Source of the DNA: Arctopsyche grandis | Taxonomy: Eukaryota > Arthropoda > Insecta > Trichoptera > Hydropsychidae | Reading direction: 5' to 3' | DNA length: 64,000 nucleotides | NCBI RefSeq assembly: GCF_051622035.1 | Contig: NC_135367.1 | Span: 12,188,501-12,252,500, forward strand | Shown here: positions 36,901-49,557 of the stretch, piece by piece | Layout: every line of letters starts with the position of its first letter | Numbering within the stretch: position 1 is the first letter of the stretch | The notes under the pieces: generated by a model | What the model saw: the letters and a program-made list of their open reading frames with translations, nothing else | Database searches by the model: none | What the model was told of the DNA's origin: nothing | Program-made: the position numbers and the translations under genes

Positions 36901-39900
36901 CTTTCATTATTAATCTTTCGATTTGTAACCTGTTGTGTTTCTATGTTGAAATGTATTTCATTTCAGATGTGAAATCGCATGCTGGCAACTCAACGTCCGA
37001 CAGTCAACTCTCTAATCGTAATGTGTGTTTAAAACTATGCTCATTAATAACATTACAATTAATGAAAGCTTGCGCTGAAGTTAGTAGGTCAGTATTGTGA
37101 ATTTCGTTATTTAATCATATATACATATATGTATTTATCACACACAGCTTATTTCATCATCGTCAACATTGTATTCACTATATTTACACTAATTAGATGT
37201 TTTGTTTATTGTTTTCTATTTATTTTATTCAAAATTACAACAAATAATCAATTGTTAATATTTATGTCGCAATTTGAATTATTCATTTATAAAGTGGTAT
37301 CCTTGATACATTTTTTCTAATGGTTTTGCTTGAGAAGTTGTTTTAATGTTAACGCTCATAATATACGTATGTATATAGAAAACTGAAAAGTTAAGGCAAA
37401 TATGTTCCTTAAATTGTTAATTTTTAAAATATATGGTAAATCTATATGGCCTCGGCTAGTTGCCTATAAATTGACGCCTATATTAATTATGGAAGTATTG
37501 GTGATATATGTATATTAGATATCGTACCAGTTTTATGTCTCTCACTTGTATGTCAAAATGAACTTTCGATGAATATAGTGTAATTTAACATATTTTTTCA
37601 CCTTTGATTCGGCCTAGTATTAAAGAAGAATACTTACTTTTTATACATAGATCAAACGTTATTGATTTGAATTATTATTATTTTAATTTGTTAATTTAAG
37701 CTATATATATATATTTATTTTTTTTCATTATTTTGATTCACAATTAGAAAAATGCGAATAATTCGAAATTAATGTTAATTTGTTTACATTGGTCGAATTT
37801 TCATTGATTTTTTGATCGATCTATATTAATCTTAACTTTATTTTTGCATGCCGTCTTTATTTCGAAAATTTTTGCATGTAGCTATTTTTTTAATTTTTCG
37901 ATTTCAGGAGGAGAAATTCATTGTACGTACCATTCCTTAACAGATTAATGAATGAAAAAAATACTGCAGGGGCCAAATTGCCATACCGCTTTTCTGTGTG
38001 AGCATTTATTTTTTATTTCTGAAGCTTAATTGTTTGACGTCGTGTGTATGGCTATGTGTGTGTGTGTGTATGTGTTTAATTTAACTGTGACTAAGTTTTT
38101 CTCAATACACAGCAATTTTTCTTTTATATTTTAATATTGATTGAAAACTTCTACTAAACTAGAAAGAGTTCAATTAATTTATATGTGTATTATCATCATC
38201 ATTAGTTCTCTTCTTTTATGTAACGAATCATCTATTTGAATGTGCTTGATTTATTAAGTCTAGTTCTAAAAAATCGTATCACTCTTAGTTTCAAAATATT
38301 TTGTTTATTTAAAACTATTGTATGTGTCCAAAAAAACTTCTATAGTGTTTTTGTTTTCTTAATAGTCGCTTTCAAATTAATGTTTCTTCACATAGTTGCT
38401 AAAAGTATTCATTGAATAATATGATGTGTATATGTTTAAAATATCCACTTTGAATATTTAGTACAATAAGTTTAATTGTATTTTAGGCAATTTGATGACT
38501 TGGTTGTGACAATGACCGACGATGAGAAAGATGATGAACATAAAGGTGAGAATTCTGGTGAGAATCCAAGCGAAAAAATGGAGACGACTGAAACCGAAAC
38601 TGCCACTTTACCTTCATTGACCGATAATAACGTTGAAAAGACCGAAGAAACAAATGGTACTTTTAATTGTCATATACGACTAAGTGGTTTGCTCATCATT
38701 TACTTAATTAATGATTTTATTCATGTACATACCTTGCTTCATACGGATGACAATATATAAATATATATTATTATTCCAGAAGTGATCTCAGTTCCTCCTG
38801 CAATGGTGGGCGAATTTGGCGAAGGTTTTACGGTAATAGAATCAGCACCAACTTCGCATCGTTTCCGACTATCACTGCTGCAGCCGAGTGAACCTCGGGT
38901 GTTCCATCAAGCCGTCGGAAGGGAAATTAAATTGCTCAAGTCTGATCTTCCGCAAGGAGTGAGTATTGGAAAATTACTTTGAGTTGCGCCCATTAGTTGT
39001 CCATATTTATTTTCTTATGTTTTGCGTTAAGGTTTGGGTGAGGGGATATGAGGATCGCATGGATTTGTTATCGATCATGATCGCCGGTCCCGCTAAAACG
39101 CCATATGAAGATGGCTTGTTTATGTTCGACGTGCAATTGGGCGGAGAGTATCCTCGTGCGCCACCTTTGTGTCATTATATATCGTATTGCTCCGATAGAC
39201 TCAATCCAAATCTGTATGAAGACGGAAAGGTTAGAGGAATTGTGTTTTTGTAGTGTCGTATTTAATGCGAAATTGTACTATTCCAAGGATTTGTTTGCAG
39301 GTTTGCGTATCATTATTAGGCACATGGTCGGGACGAGGAGTCGAAGTATGGGGAAAAGACAGTTCCCTTCTGCAAGTTATAGTATCGTTGCAAGGTCTCA
39401 TTTTGTGCGCCGAGCCGTATTTTAATGAAGCTGGATTCGATAAGCAAAAAGGTATATTTTTATGCTATTTTTGCATTTTATATCTTAACTTTGTTTGTTA
39501 TAATCATTTTGCTGTTTTAGGATCTCAACAAGGTAGGGAAAACTCTCGCATGTACAATGAGATGGTGTTGTTGAAACTAGTCCAATCGCTGACGAAAATG
39601 ATCGGCCATCCTCCAGATATATTCCGTCAAGAGATTTACACGCATCAGAGCAACCACGCGAACAGTCTGTGCAATCGATTGACGCGCTGGATGCACATGT
39701 CCGAGGAGCATAACGCTCGTCACCCGGAGAGTCCACTTACTCCCGATACCATATTAAAAAATACAGCTAAATACGATCTTCAAGCGCCGGAATATCCGCT
39801 GATTCCAGCGAGTAGAGGCTTCTGTCTGACGCTCCGCTCTTCGCTAGATTGCTATCGAAACGCTCTCACCAAAGCCGGCATCAAATTTGAAAGCACTTTA

Positions 39901-39903
39901 TAG
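30627..39903 (+). CDS. UBE2O: Ubiquitin-conjugating enzyme E2 O (E2/E3 hybrid)
   Basis: UBE2O is a very large E2 with its own ligase activity. In mammals it monoubiquitinates basic patches and removes orphan ribosomal proteins. Nineteen exons join in frame: 30627-30971, 32187-32414, 32491-32748, 32828-33071, 33416-34557, 34959-35087, 35160-35246, 35327-35534, 35613-35737, 35807-35896, 36158-36299, 36382-36885, 36967-37087, 37908-37997, 38487-38656, 38780-38958, 39032-39229, 39301-39451 and 39521-39903. This gives 1597 residues (human 1292). ATG 30627 has a strong context (GCAGCCATGG). The conserved repeats include FYPGQTVVGP, KPGDRVVVETLC with VVWQDG, VYDLKDHPDFQY and VNVYWVDG. The acidic DEGDIWADDGSSSDDSWE stretch follows. 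The E2 fold starts near 1358 (YEDRMDLLS). HYISYCSDRLNPNLYEDGK leads to the catalytic cysteine at about 1422 in VCVSLLGTW. Insect-specific extra length is serine-rich linker (exons 5 and 12). Confidence 0.96.
32046..32110. repeat. Short direct duplication in UBE2O intron 1
   Basis: A 27-bp word containing AATCAACATCATAATAATTA occurs twice, separated by 6 bp. A recent local duplication with no visible function. Confidence 0.7.
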
Positions 39904-42780
39904 TCTTAATGCGGCTTAGGCCTTTTTTTCAATATTAACAATTGATTTTATATGATAAATATAAAATTAAATGGTAGATAGATAGAGAGATGAAGAGAGA
40001 GAAAGAGAGGCACTGTCACAATCAAAATTTGAACACTCAATATATTAATGGAAATTTAAATACATACATATTATTAATTATTTGAAGAATTTTGATTCGG
40101 AGTGTTGGGCACGTATAAAGAGATTCGATTGTTTTATTTTTACAAATTCGCAAAGTGCGTATTTTTATTTTATTTTTTGCCTCGTTTGCATTGAAATAGT
40201 TACTTTCGCAGGTTCAAATTAGATCTGAAGTATTCGAAAGCTTTAATTATCAATATACAAATATTTATTGGATTGTCTTTTGATTTTAATCCACCTCAAT
40301 TTACGTATATATGTATTATTGTATCTAATTAGATATGCCAAAGTTTTATATTTTTTTAGTAAAGATTTCGTAAACGAAATAACATTATATATATATATAT
40401 ATACATACATACATGTATTATATTATATATATATATATATATGTATATTATAATGAATGCGTAATTGTTATGTTGCTTATATAATATTCAAAGATCGCGT
40501 TTATCCAAAGATTTTTTGTTTTGGCATATTTATTGCAAATTACACTGGATGACAAATTTTCACTTTTTTACGACGCAAAGATGTTTACAAATTCTGTCAA
40601 AAATGTAATGCTCAAATTGTTTAATTTTTTACTATTTTTCTGTCACAAAATGCAAAAAAAAATGTAAATTCTATATTGAATTAATTATTTGATTCCACAC
40701 AGGATTTTTAAATGCAAAACATTACTGGAATTTATATACATGTATACTTTAGTTAATTTGGCATCTTGAAATTTAGTAGACAAATTGTGAAATATTACAT
40801 TTCTGTTCAGTGTGTCAGAATCACTTTGGGTTTAATTTCAACCGTTTATTGTTGTCCAGTGTTATTAGACTTTGTACTGATATTTTTGTTTTGTCCATTT
40901 GAATTAACATTTTCATAGCATTTTTAATATTTTAAAATGATTGTCATTGCAATCATTTGATTCAACGTCTATCAGCTCGATTTTATAATAATATGATTTC
41001 TAATGTGAATTGAAATTGCAGAAGACCCGGTTTGTTTGAACGTTGTACGGGATCTCTAAGGAGACATCAAAACAATTTTCATATACTTACTAAAATAATC
41101 CTTCTTGCTTATTGAAAAAAAAATTGCGCTAGCCTTAATTGTAGTATTGATCAATGGATTTTCAAATATTATAACATTTATATACCCATACTATATAAGT
41201 ATACTAAAAAAAACTGCTAGAATGTTTCTATTATAATACTTGCAAGTGCCTTTTCGTGTTGTAAACGTTTCAAATATTAAATTACTCAGTTCGGACTATT
41301 CCGAGTTTTCACACTAGTTGATGTCTCCTTAGGTCGAAAAAATGGTACTTAACCTTTAAGACGCTTAATTCCGATTCAAGATGGCCGCATATGGAATTTT
41401 CAAGTTGGATACCATTCGCTCGAAATAACCCGCAATAGTCTCGTAGCTATCGTACACAATCTATACATTTTTATATGAAAATCGCAAGTATTTAATCTAT
41501 CAAGCAAATAAAATAAAATACGTTTCGATAATTTCGCTTCGATAGTTTATTTCGTTCCCGATGACGGTTGTATTGAATCTCGCTTGTTGTTTAGAGCCAA
41601 TTTAGCATATAAATATACAAAAACAGGTGATACTACTTATATATCTACTTATATCGTAATATACATATATTCAATTTAAAAATATTATATTCCTTATACG
41701 TTAGTAACGGTTTACAAGTAAACATTGTTGTATGTATGTGAACAATGCCAGTGTAAATTTTTTCCCCTCTTGCTAGATTTACCAAAATTTTTCATCGGTG
41801 ACGAAAGTGTATTCGCGCGAAGGCTTCTCTGTATATTTTTTTATTCTACGGTTAAGTGGGTCAAGTTGAGTGCCGAGATTTGGCGTGAAGCTTTGGGTTG
41901 TTGGAATTACGCGAGGCCTTAGAAAAGAAATTGAAGAAGTGATTAGTCCATTACTTAAATGAAAAATGTTCTGTACGACTAAAAAGTTTACTCTATTGTG
42001 ATTATTATTATTTTATTTTTTTTTGTTATCGTGGGTCAAAGCTTTTAACTTTATTTATTTATTATGTTATTTTTATTTTATCGTTGAAAAATGTTTAGCG
42101 TAAAACTATAACTTATTTAATGATTATATTAAAAATGTGATGTTACTATTAAAATCTAAATAAACATAACACACATTCACATATAATAAAATACACGGTG
42201 CATATGATAAAATAGCTTGTGTCAAAAGAAATTAAATAAATTAAAAAAAAAAAGTAATAAGTTAATCGCTTTCAAAACTGTGCGAGAGGTGTCGCAATAT
42301 ACCGTATAGTTTCCAAATAGTCAATAATATATAAAAATTTAAACTTTTAAGTCGCAAGTGTACGAAATATCTCTAAATAAGTAATATTACCAAGTATTTC
42401 CTGTTGTTGTTATTCTAAGAAATATGCACAAATTAAAGAGAAAATTTGTTGTTATTTAACTGTGTCTTTTCATTCATTTATCCAATTTATTCAAACAAGG
42501 TCCCATCCTATTCAATATTCACTTGCGAGAATCTTGTTGAAGTTGTGTATGTATAATGCGCTTCTGATTGGCTGTCGTTAAATATTTATTTTTTTCAATT
42601 CAAATCAATTTAATAAAAAAACAAAATGAATGTTTTTAAACTTTAATTAGATTAGCCATGTTTTAGCGGTTTGTATTACAAATAAAAATGGAACCCACAA
42701 AAATGTTTTGAATCACTCGCAAAATCATCGCACAACCGCTTGTAATATTCCTATACTGTTCAAAGCTCTGAAATATCTGT
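39904..42780. other. Downstream of UBE2O; no further gene recognised
   Basis: About 2.9 kb of AT-rich DNA containing a GAGA run near 39970 and TA microsatellites near 40390-40445. It probably includes the UBE2O 3' UTR. No open frame here has recognisable homology. Confidence 0.5.
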
Positions 42781-42784
42781 ACAA

Positions 42785-43254
42785 AGAACATCATATCATA
42801 TACATATATAATATCGCTATTCTGTGGGTCTGTGTAAGATAACGCTCGCCGTACTATAATAGTCGTTTCGATTCGACATACATACATACGTTCGTCACAG
42901 CTAAAACACTGCCAACAAAACGTACGAATATAATAACAAAAGAAAAAAACTACAAATGTTTCTCTAGGCTAATAGACGACGCTAAGTCTCTGAGCATTTA
43001 GCGCCATCTATTGAAAATTTATAAAAAAGATTTTTTTTTTCTATTTGTGATTTATATTGTTTATATGTATGTAGGTAGGTGGTTTTTACCATTTTTTTTC
43101 ATATTAAACAATTAAATATATTTAAAAGGTATTAGAAAAGAATTTGATCACGTGCACAGGACCGACACATTTCTTTTAATTTTTTATTATTTAATAACTT
43201 AATATGCCAACACCCATGCGATGATATTTCATTGAGTACAACACTAGTCATATA
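42785..43254 (-). repeat. SINE-like or fold-back repeat family C, copy 2 (inverted)
   Basis: Reverse complement of the repeat at 26759-27268. It ends with GAGTACAACACTAGT and contains AGCGCCATCTATTG and ACGCTCGCCGTAC. It lies about 300 bp beyond the NUDCD3 stop codon. Confidence 0.7.
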
Positions 43255-43552
43255 ATACTAGTGGCCTGTGTGCACACAATTTGCTTTCGGTAAAATACCG
43301 CATTTCGGATCACCGGAATTAATATTTTTGAAAAGAGTCTCGTTTTTGTTGGTGATAATGTGAATGAAGTCATATGCCGCGTCTTTTTCCACGATATACG
43401 ATTTCAAGGGGAGAAATAGAGACGGAACATGTAAACGAACATTCACACGCATTAGACAATTATTATATACGATAAATGTTGATGATAATTTAATGCATTA
43501 TTTATAATTTAGACACACATATGTAAGTATATAATATATTTAAAATGAAAAA

Positions 43553-45060
43553 TTAGGGTGTGAATATGTTGGGATCGTATGGTGTGTTTGCGAACGGTGA
43601 TCCGGGTAAATTCCACGCCTTTTTAAGCATGTCTTCTTTTTGCATATCTTCTGAAGTCGGCAGGCCGGCGAGTCTTTGCATGTGATTGAATTGAACTTCT
43701 CTGACTTTGGCCATGTGTTCATCGGAGAGCTCGTGGATTGGGCGAGAACAGTTCAGAGTGGTAGTGTTGATTTTAGGCTCGTCTGCCACGAGAGAATCCC
43801 ACCACTTTTCAATTTGTTTTTCTGAAATTAAAGTTGGACTTTCATATAAAGTTATTTAATAAAACTATCTTGAGTAGTAGCGATTGGACTTTTTATGATT
43901 GGATATTATTTGTGTATTTACTCGTATCGGTCTGATAATACATACCAAGATGAATTCTAATATGTCCTTCACTCATAACCCATAGAGTTTCAGCTGGTTT
44001 GATTTTGTGTGTCAATTTATCATTGATAAGAGTTTCCCATTCAGTTTTTGATCGATATCGGACTCGAATCAAATCCGCTGTAATGTTTACGTCCAACAAT
44101 TTCGATGTGACTCCCGTCGGCAATGGAACAGTAACATCTGAAATATATTTTTTTCGTAATTAAATAATCCAATAACATAACAGTTTCGATGACATAATCA
44201 TTGCCTTTACCTAATTCACAAATATTTTGGGACCAACTGAAAGTCTCTCTTATAGCACCATTATATGATTCGCTATTTTCTTGTTTATGATCATGATCTG
44301 GAGATTTTGTTTCAGATGAAGTTTCAGGAAATGTTTCATTGTTGTCTGGAGGTACGTTGATATTGTCATCGACAGTCGATTTTCTACCTTCGATGTCGGA
44401 ATTACTGTTTATGTTTAGTGATTGGAAGCTGATATTTTCCGAGGAAAGGTCTGCAGTTTCAGCATTTGTTTCTGGTGTTTGTTCTACAAGAGCCATATTA
44501 ATATTTTCTAAATCGTCGGATATATCGACGGAGAATGACTCTACATCTTGGTCTTCGAATGTGGTGATCTCTACCTCTTCGGCTATGGCGGCTGGTAAGA
44601 ATATGCCTCCATTTTGTAAATTTCGATTGGGATTACACGATCGGAATATACCAACAACTATTTTCTCAGCAATACCTGGTGGGTATCCAGCATCGTCAGT
44701 GCCGTCTTCCGATATGTGATAAAAATTCGTACTGAAATAATTAAAGTTATAAATAAATAATGCATAATGATAAGATATGAAAATATATTACGAGAAAGAC
44801 CAAAATATTACAGATGTAAAAACATAATATACGAAAGTAATGTCAAGGTGTGATGAGTTAACAATTTTAGATATACTATATCAACTTGCAATGGCAATAC
44901 GAATAACAAATAACTTAATAACTTAAGGTTTTCTTTAGAATTACGCTTACCTATTCGCTAATAATGTAAATACATCGTTAAGGAAGTCAAGAGGTCGACC
45001 TTCGTGAGCTTGGAGTGCTGCTAGTAGAGATTCTGCCCCCGGAGATACGGAACTTGGCAT
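43553..45060 (-). CDS. NUDCD3: NudC domain-containing protein 3
   Basis: NUDCD3 is an Hsp90 co-chaperone of the NudC family that stabilises dynein intermediate chain and other beta-propeller or kelch clients in the cytoplasm. Four exons join in frame: 45060-44951, 44731-44211, 44137-43946 and 43821-43553, giving 363 residues (human 361). The N-terminal domain runs to about residue 80 (LQAHEGRPLDFLNDVFTLL, then TNFYHISEDG and GYPPGIAEKIV). An acidic linker follows. The CS domain begins with the diagnostic YNGAIRETFSWSQ (about 195) and continues through VPLPTG, KLTHKIKPAETLWVM and EKQIEKWWDSL. The C-terminus ends with the NUDCD3-type MLKKAWNLPGSPF and YDPNIF. The start is chosen at the first ATG, which gives the expected N-terminal length. 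It is head to head with the ZAD gene at 45588. Confidence 0.95.
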
Positions 45061-45339
45061 GATTTGAATACTTTTTTATACTCTTAACCTAAACAAAACG
45101 CTTGACGTTTACCCAACAATAACACAATTTGGCCATAGCAAAAGTCTGAAGCTGTTGCTTTGCGAGAATAAAATAAAAAAGATTAAAAAACCTTTTCATA
45201 TAAAAATATTTTTTACTTAAACAAACAAACTTACTTTGATTTAAATTTAACACTGTATGTATCAAGAAATATCAAAATGACCATGGACTAAGGAAAAGTG
45301 ACCAACAAAATTTTATCTTTGCACAATTTGGGTGTCTCG

Positions 45340-45450
45340 TACAATATTTCGATTGACGGAGTTTTTGGATGCCAGATGTTCCGTGATCGAGATTTTAGTG
45401 GCGTGCACGAGATCGCTTTTTGCAGAATAATCATCGAACCGATTTTGGAA
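45340..45450 (-). repeat. MITE family A, partial copy 4, in the NUDCD3 / ZAD1 intergenic space
   Basis: GCCAGATGTTCCGTGATCG and GAGATTTTAGTG match family A, and the end reads AATCATCGAACCG. It occupies part of the roughly 530-bp gap between two divergent start codons. Confidence 0.55.
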
Positions 45451-45587
45451 TAATATGGCTTAAAAAACATAAACATTTTTTTGTATTTTATATAAACAGC
45501 TAAGGTTGGTCACTCTGGTTGTCAGTTGTGCGTTCTGTCAAAGTGACGTTTCCATATGAGCTGAAGGATAGAAATCTGCAGGATGTG

Positions 45588-48442
45588 ATGGAGTGTCGAC
45601 TCTGTCTATCTGCTGCACCAGTTGGATCGTCTGTTTCTATTTATGCTAATCTAAATGTGGTTCAGCGCATCTGGAGCTGTTGTCAGCTACAGGTCTGTTT
45701 ATTTATTGTTAATATTAAGGGACACAAAAACTTCTATAAACGATATAAACATGGTTGTGGCTATTTGCAGGTACTGTATCTGCGAATAATTGGCTATTTG
45801 CAGGTACTGTATCTGCGAATAATTGGCTATTTGCAGGCACTGTATCTGCGAATTATTAGCTATTTGCAGGTACTACATATATCTGCGAATTATGAGCTAT
45901 TTGCTATTATATCTTTGAAATCAGGTACAATGCATAAGAAATAATCAAATGACTTGAATATTTAACGACATCAAAATGTGTTTTAAACAGTTAACGCAAA
46001 ATTGTTCCGAATTATCGTAATAGTTCTAAATTTTTTTTTTTATTCTTATTTAAAAAGGTTTATTTTATGTACATAAAATAAACCTTTTTCCCAAGTATTT
46101 TTAAATAAAAATAAGTAAATAAAGTAAATTGGATTAAGTGTTTTTATACATTTAATTAATGAAGAATGTTGACATCAATTCGAATATTACTTCAACCAAG
46201 CAAATTTTTTTAGTATACAATTTTAATTTTTTCCACGCAAAGTTTTGGACTACAGTAATTAGCTTAGTCTATAGTCATTAGAAGTATGTATGTATATTAT
46301 GGATAGTTGTTGATAATACCACTACTGTAAGTACACAAGGTAATCTTATTTTTCAACTTAAAAATCTAATTAACTAACTAGTATAGAACAGATTATTTAC
46401 TGTACTATGTATTTTCTATGGCGATTTCAAATGTAGTATTAATTCACATTTTGTTTTTTAATTTAATCTGCAATTCTGCTTACTGAAGAAAATGCGTTTA
46501 AGGTAAATAGGCAAACAGACCATTTTACTTATTGTACAAGTTAATAACTTACTACAAATACAATTATTATTTTCTTTGCAGATAAAGCAAGGCGATGGAT
46601 TTCCTGATATAATATGTTTGTCGTGTGATTCATTATTAGAATCATTCTCCAGTTTTAAAAATACTTGTATTAAAAGTGATCAAATACTAAGACAAAAAGA
46701 AGCTCAACATTTAAATATAAAAACTGAAGAAGTTATACTAGAACTAGATGATTTAAATTGGGACGATGAATTCGGTGGTAATTCGTCGTCACATCCCCGC
46801 CGCTCCACCATGGATTATGACCAAATTAGCTCAGTAGACGAAAGTTATGGAAAGCAATTTATTGTAAAACAAATTACAGGACCTCATTTTAGTCTAGATG
46901 TAAAACTTCGAAACACTGATGAAGAACACAGAAACACAGAAGGAAATCTACAGGTACATTCAATAAATATTACATACATATATTTCTTAAATGGTGTTCT
47001 GTGGAACTTTGGGGTTCGATGGGGTGAAATAAAGAATAGAAATCATCAAAGATTATTAAAATATATTAAAAATGCGGTTGCAAAATCTCTTCGAGATAGA
47101 ATTTTTTTCAATTGGCTTTTTGTTATTGTGGTAATATATAGAAAGACTTTCATAATGATGTAATATAAGTTATTTGATGGAAATTTATATTAATATTAAC
47201 AATTTATTTTGGGTTTCCTCGTTAGTTCATTGGTTCATTTTACAGGTGAAAGGAGAACACACTGAAAATCTTATACAAAAGTTTGAATACTCTCCAACAG
47301 AATTTACCAGGAATTCGAATTTTGTCGAAATCCATTGTGATACTTCCGAACTGCAATGTGATTATTGTGGAGAAGCATTCTACGACAAGCCTGAATTACA
47401 TTCGCACATTTTAGAAGACTGCAAACAAACCCCACATATGTGTGGTGTTTGTTTAAAATCATTTGAAAATAATCTTTCTCTCAGACGGCATATGAAAATG
47501 CACACTGAGGATAAACCGCATAATTGCGATATCTGTTTAAAATCGTTCATATTTAAATACAGCCTAATGGTGCATAGGAATTCACACACCAACAAGAATC
47601 TATACAAGTGTTACATGTGCTACAAATCGTTTCCGACAAAATTCAGCTCATTACAACACATGAAACTTCACACCGGTGATAAACTGTACAAATGCAACAC
47701 TTGTTCTAAATCTTTTTCGTGTAAATTCATGCTTGTGACACATCTGAAGACTCGCCACGGCCTTAAACCGTACAAATGTAACATATGCACAAAATCATTC
47801 GCCATCGCGTCGAAGCTGAAAGAACATCGGCAAACTCACAACAAAGAAAGACCGTACAAATGTAACCTTTGCTCGACATCTTTAAAATCGAAATACAAAC
47901 TGATACTGCACATAAAGACGCACACTGAGGGGAAACCGCTCAAGTGTGAAGTATGTTCAAAGTCATTCATGTACAAAGCCAAGCTGGAAGATCACATGCA
48001 CATTCACACCGGTGAGAAACCATATACTTGTGACATTTGCTCCAAGTCATACAGACTGAAGAGTGTCCTGGTTGAACATATGAAGCTACACGACGCGTTA
48101 AAGTCGCACAAGTGTGACGTTTGCCTCAAATCGTTCAATTCAAAGAGCTATCTATACACTCACATGAAACTTCATATGGGAAATACGCGATACAAGTGCG
48201 ATGTGTGTGCGAAATTGTGCACATCCCGGTCGAATTTGGAGGCTCACATGTTCACGCACACCGGAGAGAAGCCCGAGTTGTGCGAGATTTGCTCAAAGTC
48301 CTTCGCGCGAAAACCACAGCTAGTGGCACATATGAGATGTCACACTGGGGAGCGACCGTACAAGTGTGATGTTTGTTCCAAATGTTTTCGAATAAAGAGC
48401 GGACTAACTAAACATTTGAAGATTCACAATCGTAGGTCGTAG
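45588..48442 (+). CDS. ZAD-type C2H2 zinc-finger protein 1
   Basis: A probable nuclear DNA-binding transcription factor of the insect ZAD-ZNF family; target and partners are unknown. Three exons join in frame: 45588-45692, 46582-46953 and 47246-48442, giving 557 residues. The ZAD dimerisation domain has its four zinc-binding cysteines as CRLC (C3, C6) and CLSC (C47, C50), split between exons 1 and 2. Residues 110-175 form an acidic linker. Exon 3 codes one degenerate finger and 12 canonical C2H2 fingers with TGEKPY-like linkers of varying quality, the last ending at HLKIH. ATG 45588 is chosen because ZADs usually start directly at MxCRLC. Intron 1 (0.9 kb) contains a transposon end and a perfect palindrome. 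The paralogue at 51745 has the same exon plan. Confidence 0.92.
45752..45905 (+). repeat. Isolated tandem-repeat end of the 7021-7527 transposon family in ZAD1 intron 1
   Basis: It begins TGGTTGTGGCTATTTGCAGG, the same terminus as the element at 7021-7527. About four to five diverging repeats of roughly 33 bp follow (GGCTATTTGCAGGTACTGTA, then TCTGCGAATAATT). The CGCATGCGC module and the opposite end are absent. Confidence 0.7.
46052..46089. repeat. Perfect 38-bp palindrome in ZAD1 intron 1
   Basis: AAAAAGGTTTATTTTATGT is followed directly by its exact reverse complement ACATAAAATAAACCTTTTT. It has no loop, and both flanks are AT-rich. It might be the core of a very short inverted-repeat element or a cruciform-prone site. 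Confidence 0.8.
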
Positions 48443-48459
48443 ATATGTAGACTTGCTAT

Positions 48460-48527
<68 letters not shown>

Positions 48528-48532
48528 TGTAT
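48460..48532. repeat. TA dinucleotide microsatellite after ZAD1
   Basis: An uninterrupted TATATA run of about 65 bp starting roughly 25 bp after the stop codon. Confidence 0.9.
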
Positions 48533-48725
48533 TTTAAAATTGGTGGCTTAAAATTTTGACTGATATTAATAGTAAAAGAAATTCGGATTTTTATATTTGC
48601 AGGTGGTGTAAAATAGTTTGGAATATTTTAATATTAGTTTTCATGAGTCGTTATGCTCCCTCGATTTTGTTATTTTACATTTTTTTCTGATTAGCTTTAT
48701 ATTTTACTATCAATATTTTCTTCTT

Positions 48726-49117
48726 CGTCTTCGTTTGCTTAATGCTGGGCGTCATGGTTATCTGGAATCCAGTGGACGATTTTCCTCCACTCCTCCCGGT
48801 CCTGTGCCGAATTTTTCAGCAGCGTTTAGGGACGACTCTGTCAGTTCTTTAATTTAATCTAACCTTATCTAGTCTTATCATAGTCCGTCCATCTTACCTA
48901 GTGTTCCGGTGACTACCAGCTTCTCTAGATTCTCCACATTCTTCCCTGCAATATTGCTTAAGTTCCAAAGAATCCTTTTTCTACATGTAGTAGAGAGTAT
49001 CTTTGAAACTGTTAGCTCTGTGAGGATGGACGTGCTAGTGCGTCCTGCGATCCATGAAAAGCATCCGCCACCAGCTCCACATTTTGAAGGCATCCAAAAT
49101 GTCCTCTCTCTTTTTTA
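48726..49117 (-). repeat. LINE 3'-end fragment, second copy
   Basis: On the minus strand a frame contains NLSNIAGKNVENLEKLVVTG then LGKMDG, typical of the C-terminal region of non-LTR reverse transcriptases. It aligns with 6636-7010. The 3' end carries GCCCAGCATTAAGCA. Broken and lacking the catalytic domain. Confidence 0.65.
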
Positions 49118-49557
49118 GCGTATACTAATCACTATAATCCTAGTGATTATCCTAGTCCTGCTTGTATACATTTGGACAATACTTTTTAGACAATAAAAAT
49201 TAATAATCGACTATGAGAAAAAGTTGCAGTCTTCCACGGTGAGCTTATATGATGAGCTACAAATACATACACCCAGTCTTCGAGTTCGCCGACATTTGGT
49301 ATACATTTTTCGCTGTATACTCATTATATTTATCTACATGTAAAGTAGAAATATTATAATTTATTTTGACTTATGTAAGTATTTATAGTGAACCCTAATA
49401 AATTTGAATTGATATACAATTCATTTGAAAGTATTGCCTTTACTTTCCTAATACCAATTGCCGCTTAAATTAAGCTAAAAACATGAATCCTGTGACATTA
49501 CTTACATATGTAGATCGATCAAAAGTGTTCCTTTTTACTATTACCCGATATAGTGAT

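Noticed and set aside
45752-45905. Regularly spaced repeats reminiscent of a CRISPR array
   Set aside because: The repeats are contiguous diverging 33-bp units with no unique spacers, they lie in an intron, and they match a transposon end elsewhere in the window.
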